64,000 bases of DNA from Echinostoma caproni (Eukaryota > Platyhelminthes > Trematoda > Plagiorchiida > Echinostomatidae): assembly GCA_900618425.1 (NCBI GenBank), contig UZAN01039747.1, forward strand, positions 53,276 through 117,275. Direction: 5' to 3'. The notes under the pieces were generated by a model. That model worked only from the letters and a program-made list of their open reading frames with translations, did no database searches and was not told the origin of the DNA. Below, in pieces: positions 35,886 to 48,430 of this stretch. Position 1 is the stretch's first letter, and each line of letters opens with the position of its first letter. The position numbers were made by a program, and so were the translations under genes.

Positions 35886-37841
35886 CAACTTGGCATTACC
35901 GATAGCTTATAAGTGCGAGTCAAAGATTTGGAACACTTTGAGGTCGAGAATACAAACGGTTTAGGATTTTTTGCATAGCCAAGGGCAGTTCTATATACGA
36001 GTGCTAGCTTGCTGATTGATCGATTCGAAGGTCTGTTTGTTTTGAAACTTAGTCAATACATTTTCTTACTTTGTCAGATTTCTCACATGAGACGGCTTCT
36101 TTTTTCTCATCATTCAAGCGTGGCCGATATAACATTGTAATAAAAAAGTTTGTTGGTTCATATTATTTTTTCTTCTTTCATTGTCGACGAAAATCAGGCA
36201 ATATAACAATAAGGTATTCAAACCGTTTAGTTTACAGCTAGCTAATGTCATTTGAAGAACAGAATTCGTCTATCATAAAGGAGAGAAATCCAATTGTTAG
36301 GAGTGCCATACTTTTGTTATTTAATTGGTAAGTATTACACAAAAAATCGTCCACGTATCAGCCATGCGGAGTTGTACTGCCTCCTTCACTTCTTTCTTAC
36401 GATTTTTAGGTTTTTCCATACGAAATAAATAAAATGACGCACGATAAACACTTTTACACAATTATGTTTAACCGCAAGGGTTTCAGTGGCAATCACCCAC
36501 TTTAGGAAGAATAGACTGTACTGGTAATCGCGTGAGCGATACAAAACGTTATGACTCAGAAAACATTTTGAGTAACATTCACAATGTCACTACGATGGAG
36601 ACACACGCTGCACTGAGTTTTACGTAACCACTTTTTGAAACGGTTTCTTCAGATTAATATGTTGAGAACCTCAAGCAATTAATTATTGAAATATTGTTAC
36701 CTATATGGTAGATTCTAATCAAATTTGAAACGATAATGGTGAAAAAGTTGTTTGAACATGTTTGTCAAGGGTATTGAAAACTACAGCTCTCTTGGTTTGT
36801 GTGATAAACGGGGCATAGATATATGGAAAATAAATCATCCCCATCACCCTCAAAAGAAGTCTGCTGAAAACACTATACTTTGTTACTTCATTTATTTGGG
36901 TCCCCAGCTTAAATCTTTACCGGTTTGAGAATTTTCCTGTTTCAGTGGTTTGCAAAACCTATTACTAAATTTTCTTTTATTTATCGATTCACTTGTTGCA
37001 TATAAAACTACATCTTCCACTTTAAATTTCCTCCCAAGTGTGCATAAGTTCCAAATGGTTCAGTAGTCCGAATTCTGAGTGAAGCCTTCCGGAAAGTATG
37101 AAAAATGCGTGGAGTAAAAAACAGGGTGCTTTCTTGATCTGTAGATTTATAACGGTGAATTTTGTTTGTCTCTTATTCATTGACTGAAGCCAATTGATTC
37201 CCGTGGATGAAAGTTTGATAACAACCACCAACAAGCAGACACTGAGCTTCCGCTTACATTTTTACCAACAACCGTTCAGTAGATTTCATCCGAAAACCAC
37301 TCTTTCTTCAGCATATTTGGAGTCTGCCACAGGAATCTGCCACAGGCGTCTATCCAATAGTAGTTTGTAAATACATTTGTTATTTTAAAAGATGAATTCT
37401 CGTATCGTTGTTGTTCATGTTTTTTTCCCCAAAACGGCAGCTTGGAACGTTGAAAAACCCAGGTCGGTTAGGTTGATGATGAACCAATTATCAAAACTCA
37501 GCCATGCATCGGGTAAATGGTTTATGGGTAGCGAGAACCAATCGTCGCAAGCTCCGGTTTCCTCACATCGCTGGTGTATATATTCCCAGGAATGAGTTAG
37601 GCACAATTTGTATATGCACTAGCAAATGCAACTATGATTCCCGGTTGCAAAAACATTGCGTTTTTTGTTATTTCTTATAATCAGTAGCCTTACTGAATAT
37701 TATCATGGTCAAATGCAATAGGCGTTAAATAGGTTTCACACACTGAAAGGTGTTCATCCCATCCAGAAACCGGAAATGCTCATACCAGGCAATTATCCAT
37801 GCAATAAAACACTCCTAATGTACTGTGATTCGGGCAAATAA
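35886..37841. other. No recognisable gene
   Basis: AT-rich with only short ORFs (37022-37234, 37392-37595). A 12-base direct repeat, TCTGCCACAGGA/C, occurs twice at about 37322-37347. Nothing else was recognised. Confidence 0.4.
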
Positions 37842-38135
37842 ATGATGGCACGTCTGTCGGCTCTGGGCAATTCGTTTGATGAATCAAGTGATGATTTCAT
37901 TTCCCGTTTGGTTTCGTGCGTGCCAGCAGATGAACGCAAATCACGGTTTATCGATGGTGATCTCCCGTTCCGATCGGCTTTACGAAATCATGGTGCAGTG
38001 AAAATGGCTTCGTGTCCATATATGTTCGGATGGTTGCCACGAATTCAGTACATCAAAATCCCGGGTACGCAAACGAAATCACGATTAACGGGACAAAACG
38101 TTGCTCTTATTCTTCGTTCCCTGAATCATATTTGA
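37842..38135 (+). CDS. Candidate small protein or terminal exon, unrecognised
   Basis: A 97-codon ORF with coding-like composition starts MMARLSALGNSF and contains an acidic patch (DESSDDF), RFIDGDLPFRSALRNHG and CPYMFGWLP. A stop codon lies directly before the first ATG, so this is either a complete ORF or an exon entered at a splice site further in (a CAG occurs near 37926). AATAAA sequences lie 15-70 bases after the stop, consistent with a transcript end. No signal peptide, dibasic-Gly neuropeptide repeats or known domain were seen. Confidence 0.3.
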   Translation: MMARLSALGNSFDESSDDFISRLVSCVPADERKSRFIDGDLPFRSALRNHGAVKMASCPYMFGWLPRIQYIKIPGTQTKSRLTGQNVALILRSLNHI

Positions 38136-38494
38136 ATATAGGACCACAGCAATAAAAAACAATCGAAAAACTCACTTATCTCAAACTAATTAAATTCAAA
38201 TAAAATGTGTATAGTTGCAATCAACTCAATAAACAGGCACATAAAACTGGATCATGTATACGCGAAAAGGCAACTCAAGGATCGAATGACGCAACTAAAA
38301 GGGTAACGTCGTGACCTGAGAACAGAACAAAACCGCACTCAGGACGAAAGGACAAACTCCTGCCACGTCCACCCCCAAGCTTCAGCTTAACTGCGAACTG
38401 AGTTGAACAAACGGGGAACAAGGGACAAAAATGGTAGGTGGAGGCGATCACATGTATAAACAAACCTATACTACGAGAACACTGCCACCTTCAC

Positions 38495-38545
38495 AAGCAC
38501 TGATGATGTCACCTTGGCTGGTGATGCAACGTTTACAAATTGCCA
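38495..38545 (+). ncRNA. Hammerhead-like motif, defective core
   Basis: CTGATGA (38500-38506) is followed by GTCACC-TTGGCT-GGTGAT, a six-pair stem (five Watson-Crick pairs plus one G-T), then GCAAC where GAAAC is required. The layout is that of hammerhead helix II with one core substitution and one extra base before the stem. No complementary helix I strands were evident. It lies at the end of a GC-richer 280-base segment, perhaps a retroelement 3' end. Probably inactive, possibly coincidental. Confidence 0.2.
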
Positions 38546-39779
38546 ACCTCGGCAAATAAGCGAAATAAAAATAGTTGCCATTTGTTATTGTTCTTTATAA
38601 ATTATTATTGATGGTTTGATTACAGTTTTTTACAATAAATCTGATTTCGTTAAATTAATTTTGAATCATGTAGAGCCAAAAGAGGGTCAGCTACAAATGT
38701 AGTTAGCAATGTACACTGTTAAGCCCTTGTTGGATTTATTCTATTGTTTGAAAATTAACACACTTCTGGCAAAGAAAAGCGGTTTGCCTTTGAACGTTGA
38801 TATGTTTTTATTCGCTTCTAATCGATAATCGGCACATTTGAACGCGTAAAAGATTTCAATCACTAGAAATCTGTCTATTGTAAACCAGGTTCATATTTAT
38901 TCACAGTGAGTCGTCCATTTTCGAATTTCATTATTTTAAACGAAATAAACAATATATCATCGCTCCTTTCTGCTTCCTTTTCCCAAATCAAAGGAATAAC
39001 AAGAATTTCTGATAGATTCCTGTCAATATCCTGTCAGATGCTTTCAACTATTCAGCCTGACTTCCTGAATTCAATTCTCCAAAATACATCACGAAGCACA
39101 CCTTGAACTGGTTTCCATTACAATCGGCCAGTGGAAGTTTCATTTCACTCTCAATCTTATTTGAATGACCTAAACGAATAGAATAAACAAATAACGGCAG
39201 TTACCAACGTTTATGGAGAAAAACAATAGTATGTACCGTCGGCTACTTGAGAGTTAATCCTGTTTGGATTATGCGTCCGTCAAGAAGTGGTATACGGAGT
39301 GTTTCCGACTAAACACATATTTTTGGAGTGAAAGTTCAATAAAGACTAATTTTTGGAACTATTCGAAAACGTATTTGGGTAAGTACTGAAAAATAGATTC
39401 AGCTTTGCATTGTTGTTAGCGTCAAAACATTGTTTTTACAAAATGTAGCTTATTTTTGCCAAAATGAACTTTGTTGCAGCTATTGGTTAGCATCAAACGC
39501 AATGCTTCACAATGACGCTCCTGCCTAACGAAACAGTAGAGAAATAGAAAAACGTGAACGAATTCAACATGAAGATAATGAAGGTGAATAATCCGAAATG
39601 TAAATCAAAATGAACAAACGTGGTAACGAAACAAAGATTTAACTCAGTGCATCTTATTTACATTCGCTGACCCCGAAGTGGATTGGTTCTGAAAACAAAC
39701 CGCTTTATTTCTCGTCTTTGCAGTATTGTTCGAAAGACCTAACGACCAGTGACCCTAAGATTAATCCGTTGATAACTTT
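38546..39779. other. No recognisable gene
   Basis: AT-rich with nothing beyond short ORFs. Confidence 0.45.
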
Positions 39780-40013
39780 CGTTGCTTCCTGATTGGTTTT
39801 CTGTCATCCGAGATCGCTTATTTCGATTTTGCTTGACAGAACAAAGTTTACTCGGAATCGCCTACTCCAACTCTGATCGAACGCGCAACTCCGAGGAACT
39901 GTGGTTCAAGGACAGCTACGTATTAAACGTTCTCCAGCAAAAGATCTTTTACGTTCTGTGCGCATGTTGATTGCAGGGTTAGACTGAATAGTGTCACAAT
40001 CTGGGTCACGGCT

Positions 40014-40184
40014 ATGAGCGTTGAGTCGTCAGAACCTCTGCAAATACTACGCGCAAATCGTTTGGGAAAAAGCAATTTGCACTACATCTCCCCGGATGAA
40101 ACAGCATCAGATATTGGTGGTTTATCCCGCTGTATTCTGAGCAAATCGCAAAAAATGTTATTTCTAGGGAATAGATTATCTTAA
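40014..40184 (+). CDS. Short coding-like ORF, unrecognised
   Basis: A 56-codon ORF (starts MSVESSEPLQIL, contains NRLGKSNLHYISPDETASD) lies in a GC-balanced block. The frame is also open upstream to about 39925, and with one stop to about 39840. Two overlapping frames (39782-39970 and this one) both look coding-like, which suggests a frameshifted old ORF, possibly of a retroelement. A potential acceptor (GATTGCAG) sits at 39975. No family was identified. Confidence 0.22.
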   Translation: MSVESSEPLQILRANRLGKSNLHYISPDETASDIGGLSRCILSKSQKMLFLGNRLS

Positions 40185-42339
40185 AAGATGCTTATGGGGA
40201 CGACTTTTCATCCCCTTCAGGGCATCCGGAGCATTCTCGTTCTCATTAGTAGTGTAGAAATAGTAACACGGGAAATCTGGAGGTAGATCCACAATAATGA
40301 GCATCGGTTAACTTGCGGAGGGGAGGGGGAGGAAGCAGAGATCACAATGATTGAGACTTTAGCCATATGGAAGAGAAAGGGCAAACTTGACGATTGTGTA
40401 CAATTCACTCGTTCTGGTATTATTCCAAATCGAACGTGAACGGACATAAATGTTGTTCTACGTGAGGCATATGGTTCCAAATCCTAGATTTTCCGTCTAA
40501 AATTGAACTGGATATCAACTGCTTTCACATTAAGCCTAACAACGTTGAGCTTCAGCCTGTTTTCATAAGCCAGTTGGGTCTGATCGTCATCTTGTTACTT
40601 ATTTCTTGAAATGCAACTGTGAACGAAAGTTCACTTACAAACCGATGTAATTTGCCTTTTAACCGCCTCGTTCCATGAGGGGTAACCAATTTACTCATTT
40701 CAACAGCGAATAAGTAAACCGACATTTTTGGAAAAACCTTCACGGCGTTTACAGCTTCTTACGTTGTAACTCCATGTTCTAGATTGAAAACCACTTTATT
40801 AACCCAGAAGTTGCTAAATCTTATCAATGAGTTCCATACTTTGTGTTGTGAAAATGTGTTTCGCACTACTGTATGGCTGAAAATAATTTCAGTATTTTGT
40901 GGCCTTGACACATGTTTTACTAAATAAACCAGTGCAATTCAGACTGAAAAGAAAAAGGCATCGGGGATTGCTCCTATTAAACTACCAGTTTTGATTATAT
41001 TCAAAGAAATCACGAATGCCAAGAAATTTCTTCATTGGGACCATAGAATAGATATTTATATTCATAATGTCGATTGGGGACTCCTATCAATATATATGTC
41101 AAATTTAAGGAATATAACTTTTTGTCTGGATATGTTTTCACTGTAACAATGACCACCATCCCATATTCCTCGGCGTAGCATTCAGGAACTTTGCATTTTT
41201 GTTGTATTCAAAGAATACATGTATCACCTTGATGAATTTAAATAAATAAATGGTCAATATTCCTTCGTTAAGCATGGGACTTATTATGGTGGAAAATACA
41301 TTGTGAGTGTACCCAAATATTAGAGATTTGTTATGTTGCATTGTGTTTTATCGCCTTACCTAGATGCTTTTGTCTATAGTTCTACCCAAAACTGTTCTAT
41401 CTACACACAGAAGCGTTGCGTAAACGGGTGCATATCGGTGTCTATAGTTAGAAATTACTTTTATTGGTTGATATGATGGTAAATGTATCATACTTCAATT
41501 ACAATAAGCAATTATACAGAATGCACAAATTTTAAAATGAGACTTCATTGTGAAACTGATACATCCAAACTGAGACAATAGATAGACACCTTGACAACCC
41601 AGTTGGTCACGTTTTTACACATGTTCTTACACAGATGTCACACTCGTGTAACCGAAGCATCTACAAGGAAAAAAAGTAATATATATAGTCTGCTGAACCG
41701 AGTTAACCAGGAAACATCAGTGCACATCAAGATGTTTAGCCCAAATAAATAAATAGAAGACAATTTGTTGTTAAACGGTGCGCAGAGAGAGACAGAGAGC
41801 AAATTGCTAGTGTGCAAGTCGTATCTGGCAAAACGTTGCAACCAGCTCCAATGGGATCAAAGCAAAGGTCTTTGATGCAGTTCAAAATCACGAAGACGTA
41901 GCACAAAGTGTTTCCTACGTTCACACTAACACTGATTTGAGAGTAGTAGGTTGGGTTAAGAATTATTAAATTAGTCCGACCATCCCTTACTTTTTGTCAT
42001 ACTCCACATCGAGTACTGTGGGTATTCTTATTCTTATGGAGGAAATTGGGAAGCAGGCGTGGCCCTTTAGTATGGTTGCGTTATTTTTGTTACCTTCGGA
42101 GTTTTGGCTTTTTCAAGCCAAGTCAAGACAAGCATGTGCTTTATGCAGTTAAATTGTCAATCAACCAACTAGCTAATTTGGATTTACTTTCGTGTTAATC
42201 ATTGTAACTTTCTCATTACATACAACTCGGTCAGTTTAATTTTCATACGAGTATTTATGGAAAATATCAACGACTGGTCATCGCGTACTTTTGACCGTTT
42301 TGTGGAAAATAAAGGGACAGCAGAAATGCAATTGGTATA
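40185..42339. other. No recognisable gene
   Basis: AT-rich, short ORFs only. A purine-rich tract (GGAGGGGAGGGGGAGGAAG) lies at 40317-40335. Confidence 0.4.
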
Positions 42340-42545
42340 CGAAGAAATCATAGTGTTGGCTGAGCGGTGGTGTCCCAGTAGTAACGTCCCCAAATTACCA
42401 TCCCGGAGGAAGAGTGTTCGAATCCCATTACCACGGCCTGATTTTCCCGTTTTGTGTGTGCTGAATGGCAGCCCCTTCGATTGGCGGTTTCCCCATTTTT
42501 TAAAATAGTATCATTGTGTATTCGATAAAAAGAATTAAAAATGAA
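42340..42545 (+). repeat. tRNA-derived SINE, family 1
   Basis: The best-preserved head of this family: A box TGGCTGAGCGGTGG (from 42357) and B box GTGTTCGAATCCC (42414-42426). The body shared with 8.2 kb and 62.2 kb follows (TGTGTGTGCTGAATGGCAGCC, then CTTCGATTGGCGGTTTCCCC), with an A-rich tail. The ORF overlapping it is incidental. Confidence 0.8.
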
Positions 42546-45500
42546 AAAGAAAAAAGGGAAAAGAAACAGATATGGAGTTGGCCCTTATGAGGCGCTGGTC
42601 GACTTCATTGTCAACCAACACCTTAAAGCGTGTGACCGTCTCTCTGACTAAATATAGTCTGATGAATTCCATCCTTTAAACTAAAAGCCCACCAGGTCTG
42701 GTCTAGTTCAATCACCCTAATAAATTTAAACAATTTAACACAAACAACAGTTTTATGTTATCCTGATGTACCTTATCCTTCTCTTTTATCGGTTTTCACA
42801 GCATCATGTTCTATTTACATAATGTCACAAATGGAAATTCACTTTATTAATATGTATGAGAAAGCGAAATTTCTTAAACTTCTCGCTGAATGGATGGACG
42901 CATAGAATGCAGTCTTGACTGGATTTGATGCTAAGGGACTTTGGACCATGAGAAACGGTATTTTTGCTCACTTGAGTAAGTAATTATGGTCAGCTTATAC
43001 GTAAAACGATGTCCACAGCAGTCACTGAGTTTACCGCGTCCGTCGGTCATTGGATTTGTACCGTTAAAGTGTCCTATGATGAGGAAACTGGATAAATAAA
43101 TGAACTGCAATAAGGGTGAAATCGAAGATATTATGACAATTGGTTAAAATACGTGGTACCTCTAAGTCAGCATTCAACCGAAAGTCAGATTGCGCAATTT
43201 TCAAAAACAACGGAGTAGTGTTAAAAATATATAATAATATACATATATAATAAGAAAAAATATATACAGAATAAAGCCTACACGTGAACACGCATAGTGA
43301 GGGTAAAAAGCTATTAGGGGTGAAGACTGTCATGCAGTATCTTCATTATACATTGTGGCAAAAATCGATTTTCGGTATTGTACAGAGAAGCCCATCAGCC
43401 TATTCAACTCCAGATTATCTTTAAGTAGAAAGTAATCGAGTTTTGAGCATCATGTTCAATAGTGTTCCTTTCGTCCCATTTGAAGCAAGTCATTAATGTT
43501 GGTCAACGAAAATGTTCACATTTTGAAAACGCCATGATAGTATTTTTTTTTTTTAAATATCATTTGCAGGTAATGTACTACTCGCAAAATGGATTTATGA
43601 TTCCTGCTGGTTTTACCACAAAGCCACAATTTTGTACGGCCCACTCAAACGCAGTGCGACCAAAGAGTAGGTTAACGGTTTCATTTTCAAATGTAGTTGG
43701 GATGGTTCTAGTCCTGTCCAGTTTTGCTCTGCAATTTATCACGAAACCCTAATATCATACTTCGGAAAACATTCATTGCTGAAGCATATTGATGCTCACC
43801 TATCTCATTCTCAGCAGGGATAGGCAAACCGTTTCGTGACAAACTACGGTAAAATAGCACTGGCTTGGTCCTGTGTTTGATTTTTGCTTCACGCAATCAG
43901 ACAGAATGTCCATAAAATTCATCATTGTCTTCGGAACCGGAAGTTACTCGACGCTTATGGTCGTTGGTTAAGTTATGTTCACCGCATCCAGGTGAACAAA
44001 GAATACGCATGCAAATTGTGCGTGCGTGTGCGTGTATGCGAGCGCGCAAGCGCGCATGCATTCATTCATTTGGGACCAGAACGTGTGTAGTTGAAGGGAA
44101 CCAAAACGGACCGAAGTGGTCTGACACACGAAGAACTTTCAGACTTTCAGCGGAAATTCTTAATGCCAAACACAATATTGCAAAATAACTGAACGCTTCA
44201 ATTGTGCGCCTCGCAAACTCCCTGCGCAGTCACAGTTTACGTTGGATTCCATCTTGAGTAGATAGATTCGAAGATTCAGCTGTTTTACGCTATGCATTGT
44301 TCATTAAAGTGATTCGCTCAAAACGTGGATATGATATAACTAAATTATGTACACATAGGTGTCAATAAATAACTCTTCTCTGTTATTTTTTCAAATTCAA
44401 CTACACTGATCACTCATTATGGGCTCAATAGAAGGAATATATATGTATATATTCGTTTCCCCTGCTTTGCTAAGGTTTTGATCAATTTTTCTCACGAAGC
44501 ACAACAGTGATGTGATGGTTTCTTTCTTTACTCCATCCTTTTGACTATGGTGTATCGATGCATAGGCACGGGACTATTTGTCTGCGTGGTCGGATGAGGG
44601 CAGCGGTGTGAAAGTAATCCATGACCAAACAAACGGATACCGATACAAAGGAAACCACACACAGCGCACCATGCGATGTGAAAACACTGGATACATAACT
44701 TTGTATCAAATCTGGTGACAGTCAGCGCACGGGCCAGCGCACTACCAGTTTACNACTACTCACCGATGAGACAGTAATCTCGCGTTTGGAATAACGGAAT
44801 TTCCACGAAGCAGGGGAAATTCTGAGAACCAGACATTTTTGGATCCCGCTTTTGAAAAAGTCAAACAGAGATTAATATTTTGTAGAACCGATTTTTATTG
44901 TAAAATTCTGAATGCATCCACTAACTACTGTGATTTATTTTACTTCTCCAAATAGAAACTTTACACGCCTAGTTGAACTGATGAACTTCTCATTTCCGTT
45001 TATAACACTTGAATGACAAATACAAATGAAACAGTAATTAGAGACTCACAAATTCCTTGAAGATTAAAGTTATTTAGATAATTATGTAGACAATACAGGG
45101 TCTACACTTCCATAGTGTGTGGTTCAGAGAGAAGAATAAACAAGATAAACAGGAGATTGCATTGAAATTTGAAGAAACCTGCATATATTATAATTTGGGT
45201 TCAATTTAACTAATGGTCTAAATCAAAGTTTTGAACAAATAGGTTAGTGGATCTACGAGAGAAATCCAGAAAATGTCTTTGTGGGTTTTCGCCCTTGATG
45301 ATTCGCCTCAAAGATAAGACACGTAGCACGATGGTTTGTGCGCCCCGATCTCTGGCTTTGTGGACTGAGTTCATGAGTAAAAAACATACAGTAGCAAACA
45401 AACTGCTGGACGTGCTACATTTGTGCGTGTCGTTAAATTGTGGGGGGAACTTTGTCCACAAACAGTTAGGAATTTGAGAGTATCTTGTCGCTGTTTTCTT

Positions 45501-48334
45501 TCGATCAAATTAATTGCTGCAGGCGATGATGAACAGTGACAGTTTCCTGAAAGGTCATGTTTGCTTCCTCAAAAATATCCTACGGTACCCCGAGACAACA
45601 CATCATTAATGGGTGTAAGCTACGTAAACACAATGCGTTTGCCTACAATCAACGCGAATATGAAACTAATTGATAATATCCACAATAATACTTTTTTGTA
45701 CCATCTATTTGACATATCTAAAGTAAATAAATAACTCAGTAATAGTGCGGTGGTCGCCCAACTGCCACCGAAATGGGAAGCCATAATTATTGATATCGTA
45801 GTGAATTAACTAATCACCTCATTATTAGGATAATGGAATAACTTTAAGAGACTTTGATCTCGTATTGGAAAATTTTTAAAGCGACTCAAGTGGTGCTGAG
45901 AGCGCCTAAAACCAATCAAAACAGGTTGACATCACGACGAATTACCTACAATTACGTGGAATTACATGTTATCTGACCTGTTTATAAACCATATTTAAAT
46001 ACAAATAAAGACTATACATGTTGCACTTGGCCAAGGACCCGCTGTTCCATCAGTTTGTGAGTGTTTGTCGCGGCAACTAATGATCACTTAAATCCCATGC
46101 GGGGATCTGTTCTTGGAATTGGCTCATTCGGTTTTTTTAAGCAACAATGAAGTCATATCAGTTGACGGTGGTATTTTTCTTTAGGCCGTAAGAAGTTCAT
46201 TGTGAACATTCCAAATGTTCGTTATCATAAGTTAAAGGTCAGCCTATTAGATGGCACAATTGCGGTCCAGAGTGGGAGTGTGATCGAACAGCTTATGTTG
46301 CAGCGGCAGCTCTGAAGTTTGGACCACAATTTAATAATCATGTACATAGGTAAACGCACACAGGTAAAGATAAATCTCAGCATTTTCTGAAAATTGGTTG
46401 CACTTTACTTTCTGCGTATCAATACCTGGCTTCCTTGAGCGTTGCTCTAGCAACTAGGTACAAAAACGGCTATAACATACCGATATTAAACAGTTCCCTT
46501 TTTATTTAGAGCATTAAAATAGACCAGAGCTCAGGTGTTCATTAGCCTCAAGATTTTGGAAATGTACACTAGCCGAAGGTATTCTTGAATAAATTCAGAA
46601 AGCTGACAATATTTTTGTCAGTTGAGCTTTTTTGTCTTTGTATTAACTTTTGGCGGTAGTTTGTGTTTCCAATTGGTAATCACTCCCAAATTGGTTATTG
46701 TACTCAACGTCATCATTATGTCAAACTAACATAGTCCAGTTATATCGCAAAATTATTTGCTTTTTGTTCTTTATAAATAAGTACTTTATATTGAACGAAT
46801 TCAGGCACGAAATAAGGAGAATCCACTTTAAAGATTTAATTATAATCCTGTCAGAATTTTACTTTGAATTATCAGATGAAATATTCGCAACTGANNNNNN
46901 NNTTCATTTCACAATAACTTAATTCGATGAAAACGTACTACAGTAATTCTATGCGGTCTTTGTTGGAGTGATGATTTCGACAATGGGTGATTGTTCACTT
47001 TGATTATGGAATTTCCGTAAAGGTAAATGCTGGAGACGTTTGAAAGTATTGAGACTCAGGCATCAAATGTCAACCATTCCTGTACGAGAGTGCCATCTGG
47101 TTCAATGAGATATGAACGCGTCTTGATTCCTCCGGTTGATTTTATTCCATGTTTTTATACCTCAATCTTGTAAAATTTAATTTTTGGAGGAATAATGAAC
47201 CTACTTAGCCACTCGATATTTCCTAAAAGAGATANTACTTAACTTTTGAGAGCTTTCCAGAATAGCAGGAAGAAAAGTAAATTTGAGTTATATTATTTTA
47301 TCAACAAAACTGGATAAAATATTTTTAAAACAAAAAAGGCTTTACAGCGAGGCGTAAATTTCTACTCAGAACAAATATAAAAATTTGACCCATTCCGACT
47401 TAGCGTGGGATGCAACGAGCTTCAGACGATGTCAATGTCAGTTGATAGCTGCACAATCCAAAGCATTGCATTACTGCTTTTCTCGTGCTTCAAGTGAGGC
47501 ACAAATTGGTGCAAAAGCGAGACATGCAGCTTACCACTTGACACTGTGAAATCCGTTTTCTTACACTCATTTTAAGCCCGCCACTGACCAAAATACTTGC
47601 TTTCAGTCTCCGAATAGTTCTTCTATCTACCATTCTCTATTCTTTTTATCTGCTTTCCATGAGTTCACTCAATTAGGCTTCTCGAGGATTAGACAGAAAA
47701 ACCCAACTCGGTTGAACGCAGCCACCTTTTCTTTCAAATTGATCTATTCAATATACGCATTTCTCTCAGTTCAGTACACACGCTCGTCCCCAGCGTACAC
47801 GTGCAAGTGCTTTCTGAATCTCAAACTGTCTGGTTGTGTCCAGATTTGGAGTTCCAGCCTTTGGAGTACTAATTTCCAGTTGAGACAAAACAAATGAACT
47901 AGCTTCATTGAATTTAGGCATCATTTTTGTCTGAACGGGATAAAGAAAATAGTGTACATAGATGCGCACTTAGTCCCCGCAACCGAAATTCGGATGTTAT
48001 ACACAGTCGTTATCAGAGGGGTGAATCGGATCTTGCACACAAGTGGCTGGGAACAGACAAGTGAATAAAAGATTGAAAATTGGTGAGTTCTAATCAACGT
48101 TCACAGAGGTTATTTGAGGATCAAGAAAAATGTGCTCCAAATTTGTGCCCTTCGACGTATTGTAGTTGAAGCAAACGACGCAAAATCAAAACCGCAAAAA
48201 AAACCTGTTCTACATCATATTATCAGTTTGGGCACAGATGTGTCATGCTTGGGTGTTCATCGGATGTCCAGCGTTTTGAGGAGATATATGGCGGGGTTTT
48301 TAATATCCAAGATTATTTCATTTCATTGAAAAGA
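42546..48334. other. Largely featureless, small gap inside
   Basis: AT-rich. Possible but unassigned items: an acceptor-bounded frame near 43570-43675 (after a T-rich tract ending TTTGCAG), opposing ORFs at 45210-45477, and a minus-strand frame at 47766-47969. None has a recognisable domain. Gap at 46895-46902. Confidence 0.4.
44014..44061. repeat. Alternating purine-pyrimidine (GT/GC) tract
   Basis: GTGCGTGCGTGTGCGTGTAT followed by GCGAGCGCGCAAGCGCGCATGC. It is almost strictly alternating, with the palindromic GCGCGCAAGCGCGC at its centre, in otherwise AT-rich DNA. Such tracts can adopt Z-DNA. Confidence 0.7.
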
Positions 48335-48430
48335 AAGGAGGAGCGACCAATCGAAGGACTGTCATGAGTTACTAAGAAAGCTTGGTTAACTTTACCTTTG
48401 GATCAACCCCAGTACCACCACGTGATTCTT
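48335..48430 (-). repeat. SINE family 1 tail fragment
   Basis: The minus strand reads GACAGTCCTTCGATTGGTCGCTCCTCC, matching the family 1 3' block (CAGCCCCTTCGATTGGCGGTTTCCCC). The head is decayed; CGTGGTGGTACTGG may be the A box and GGGTTGATCC the B box remnant. Confidence 0.5.

Noticed and set aside
44740..44790. Hammerhead-like CCGATGAGACAGTAATCTCG
   Set aside because: Helix-like GAGA/TCTC is present but the GAAA core strand is absent and the first core base is wrong.
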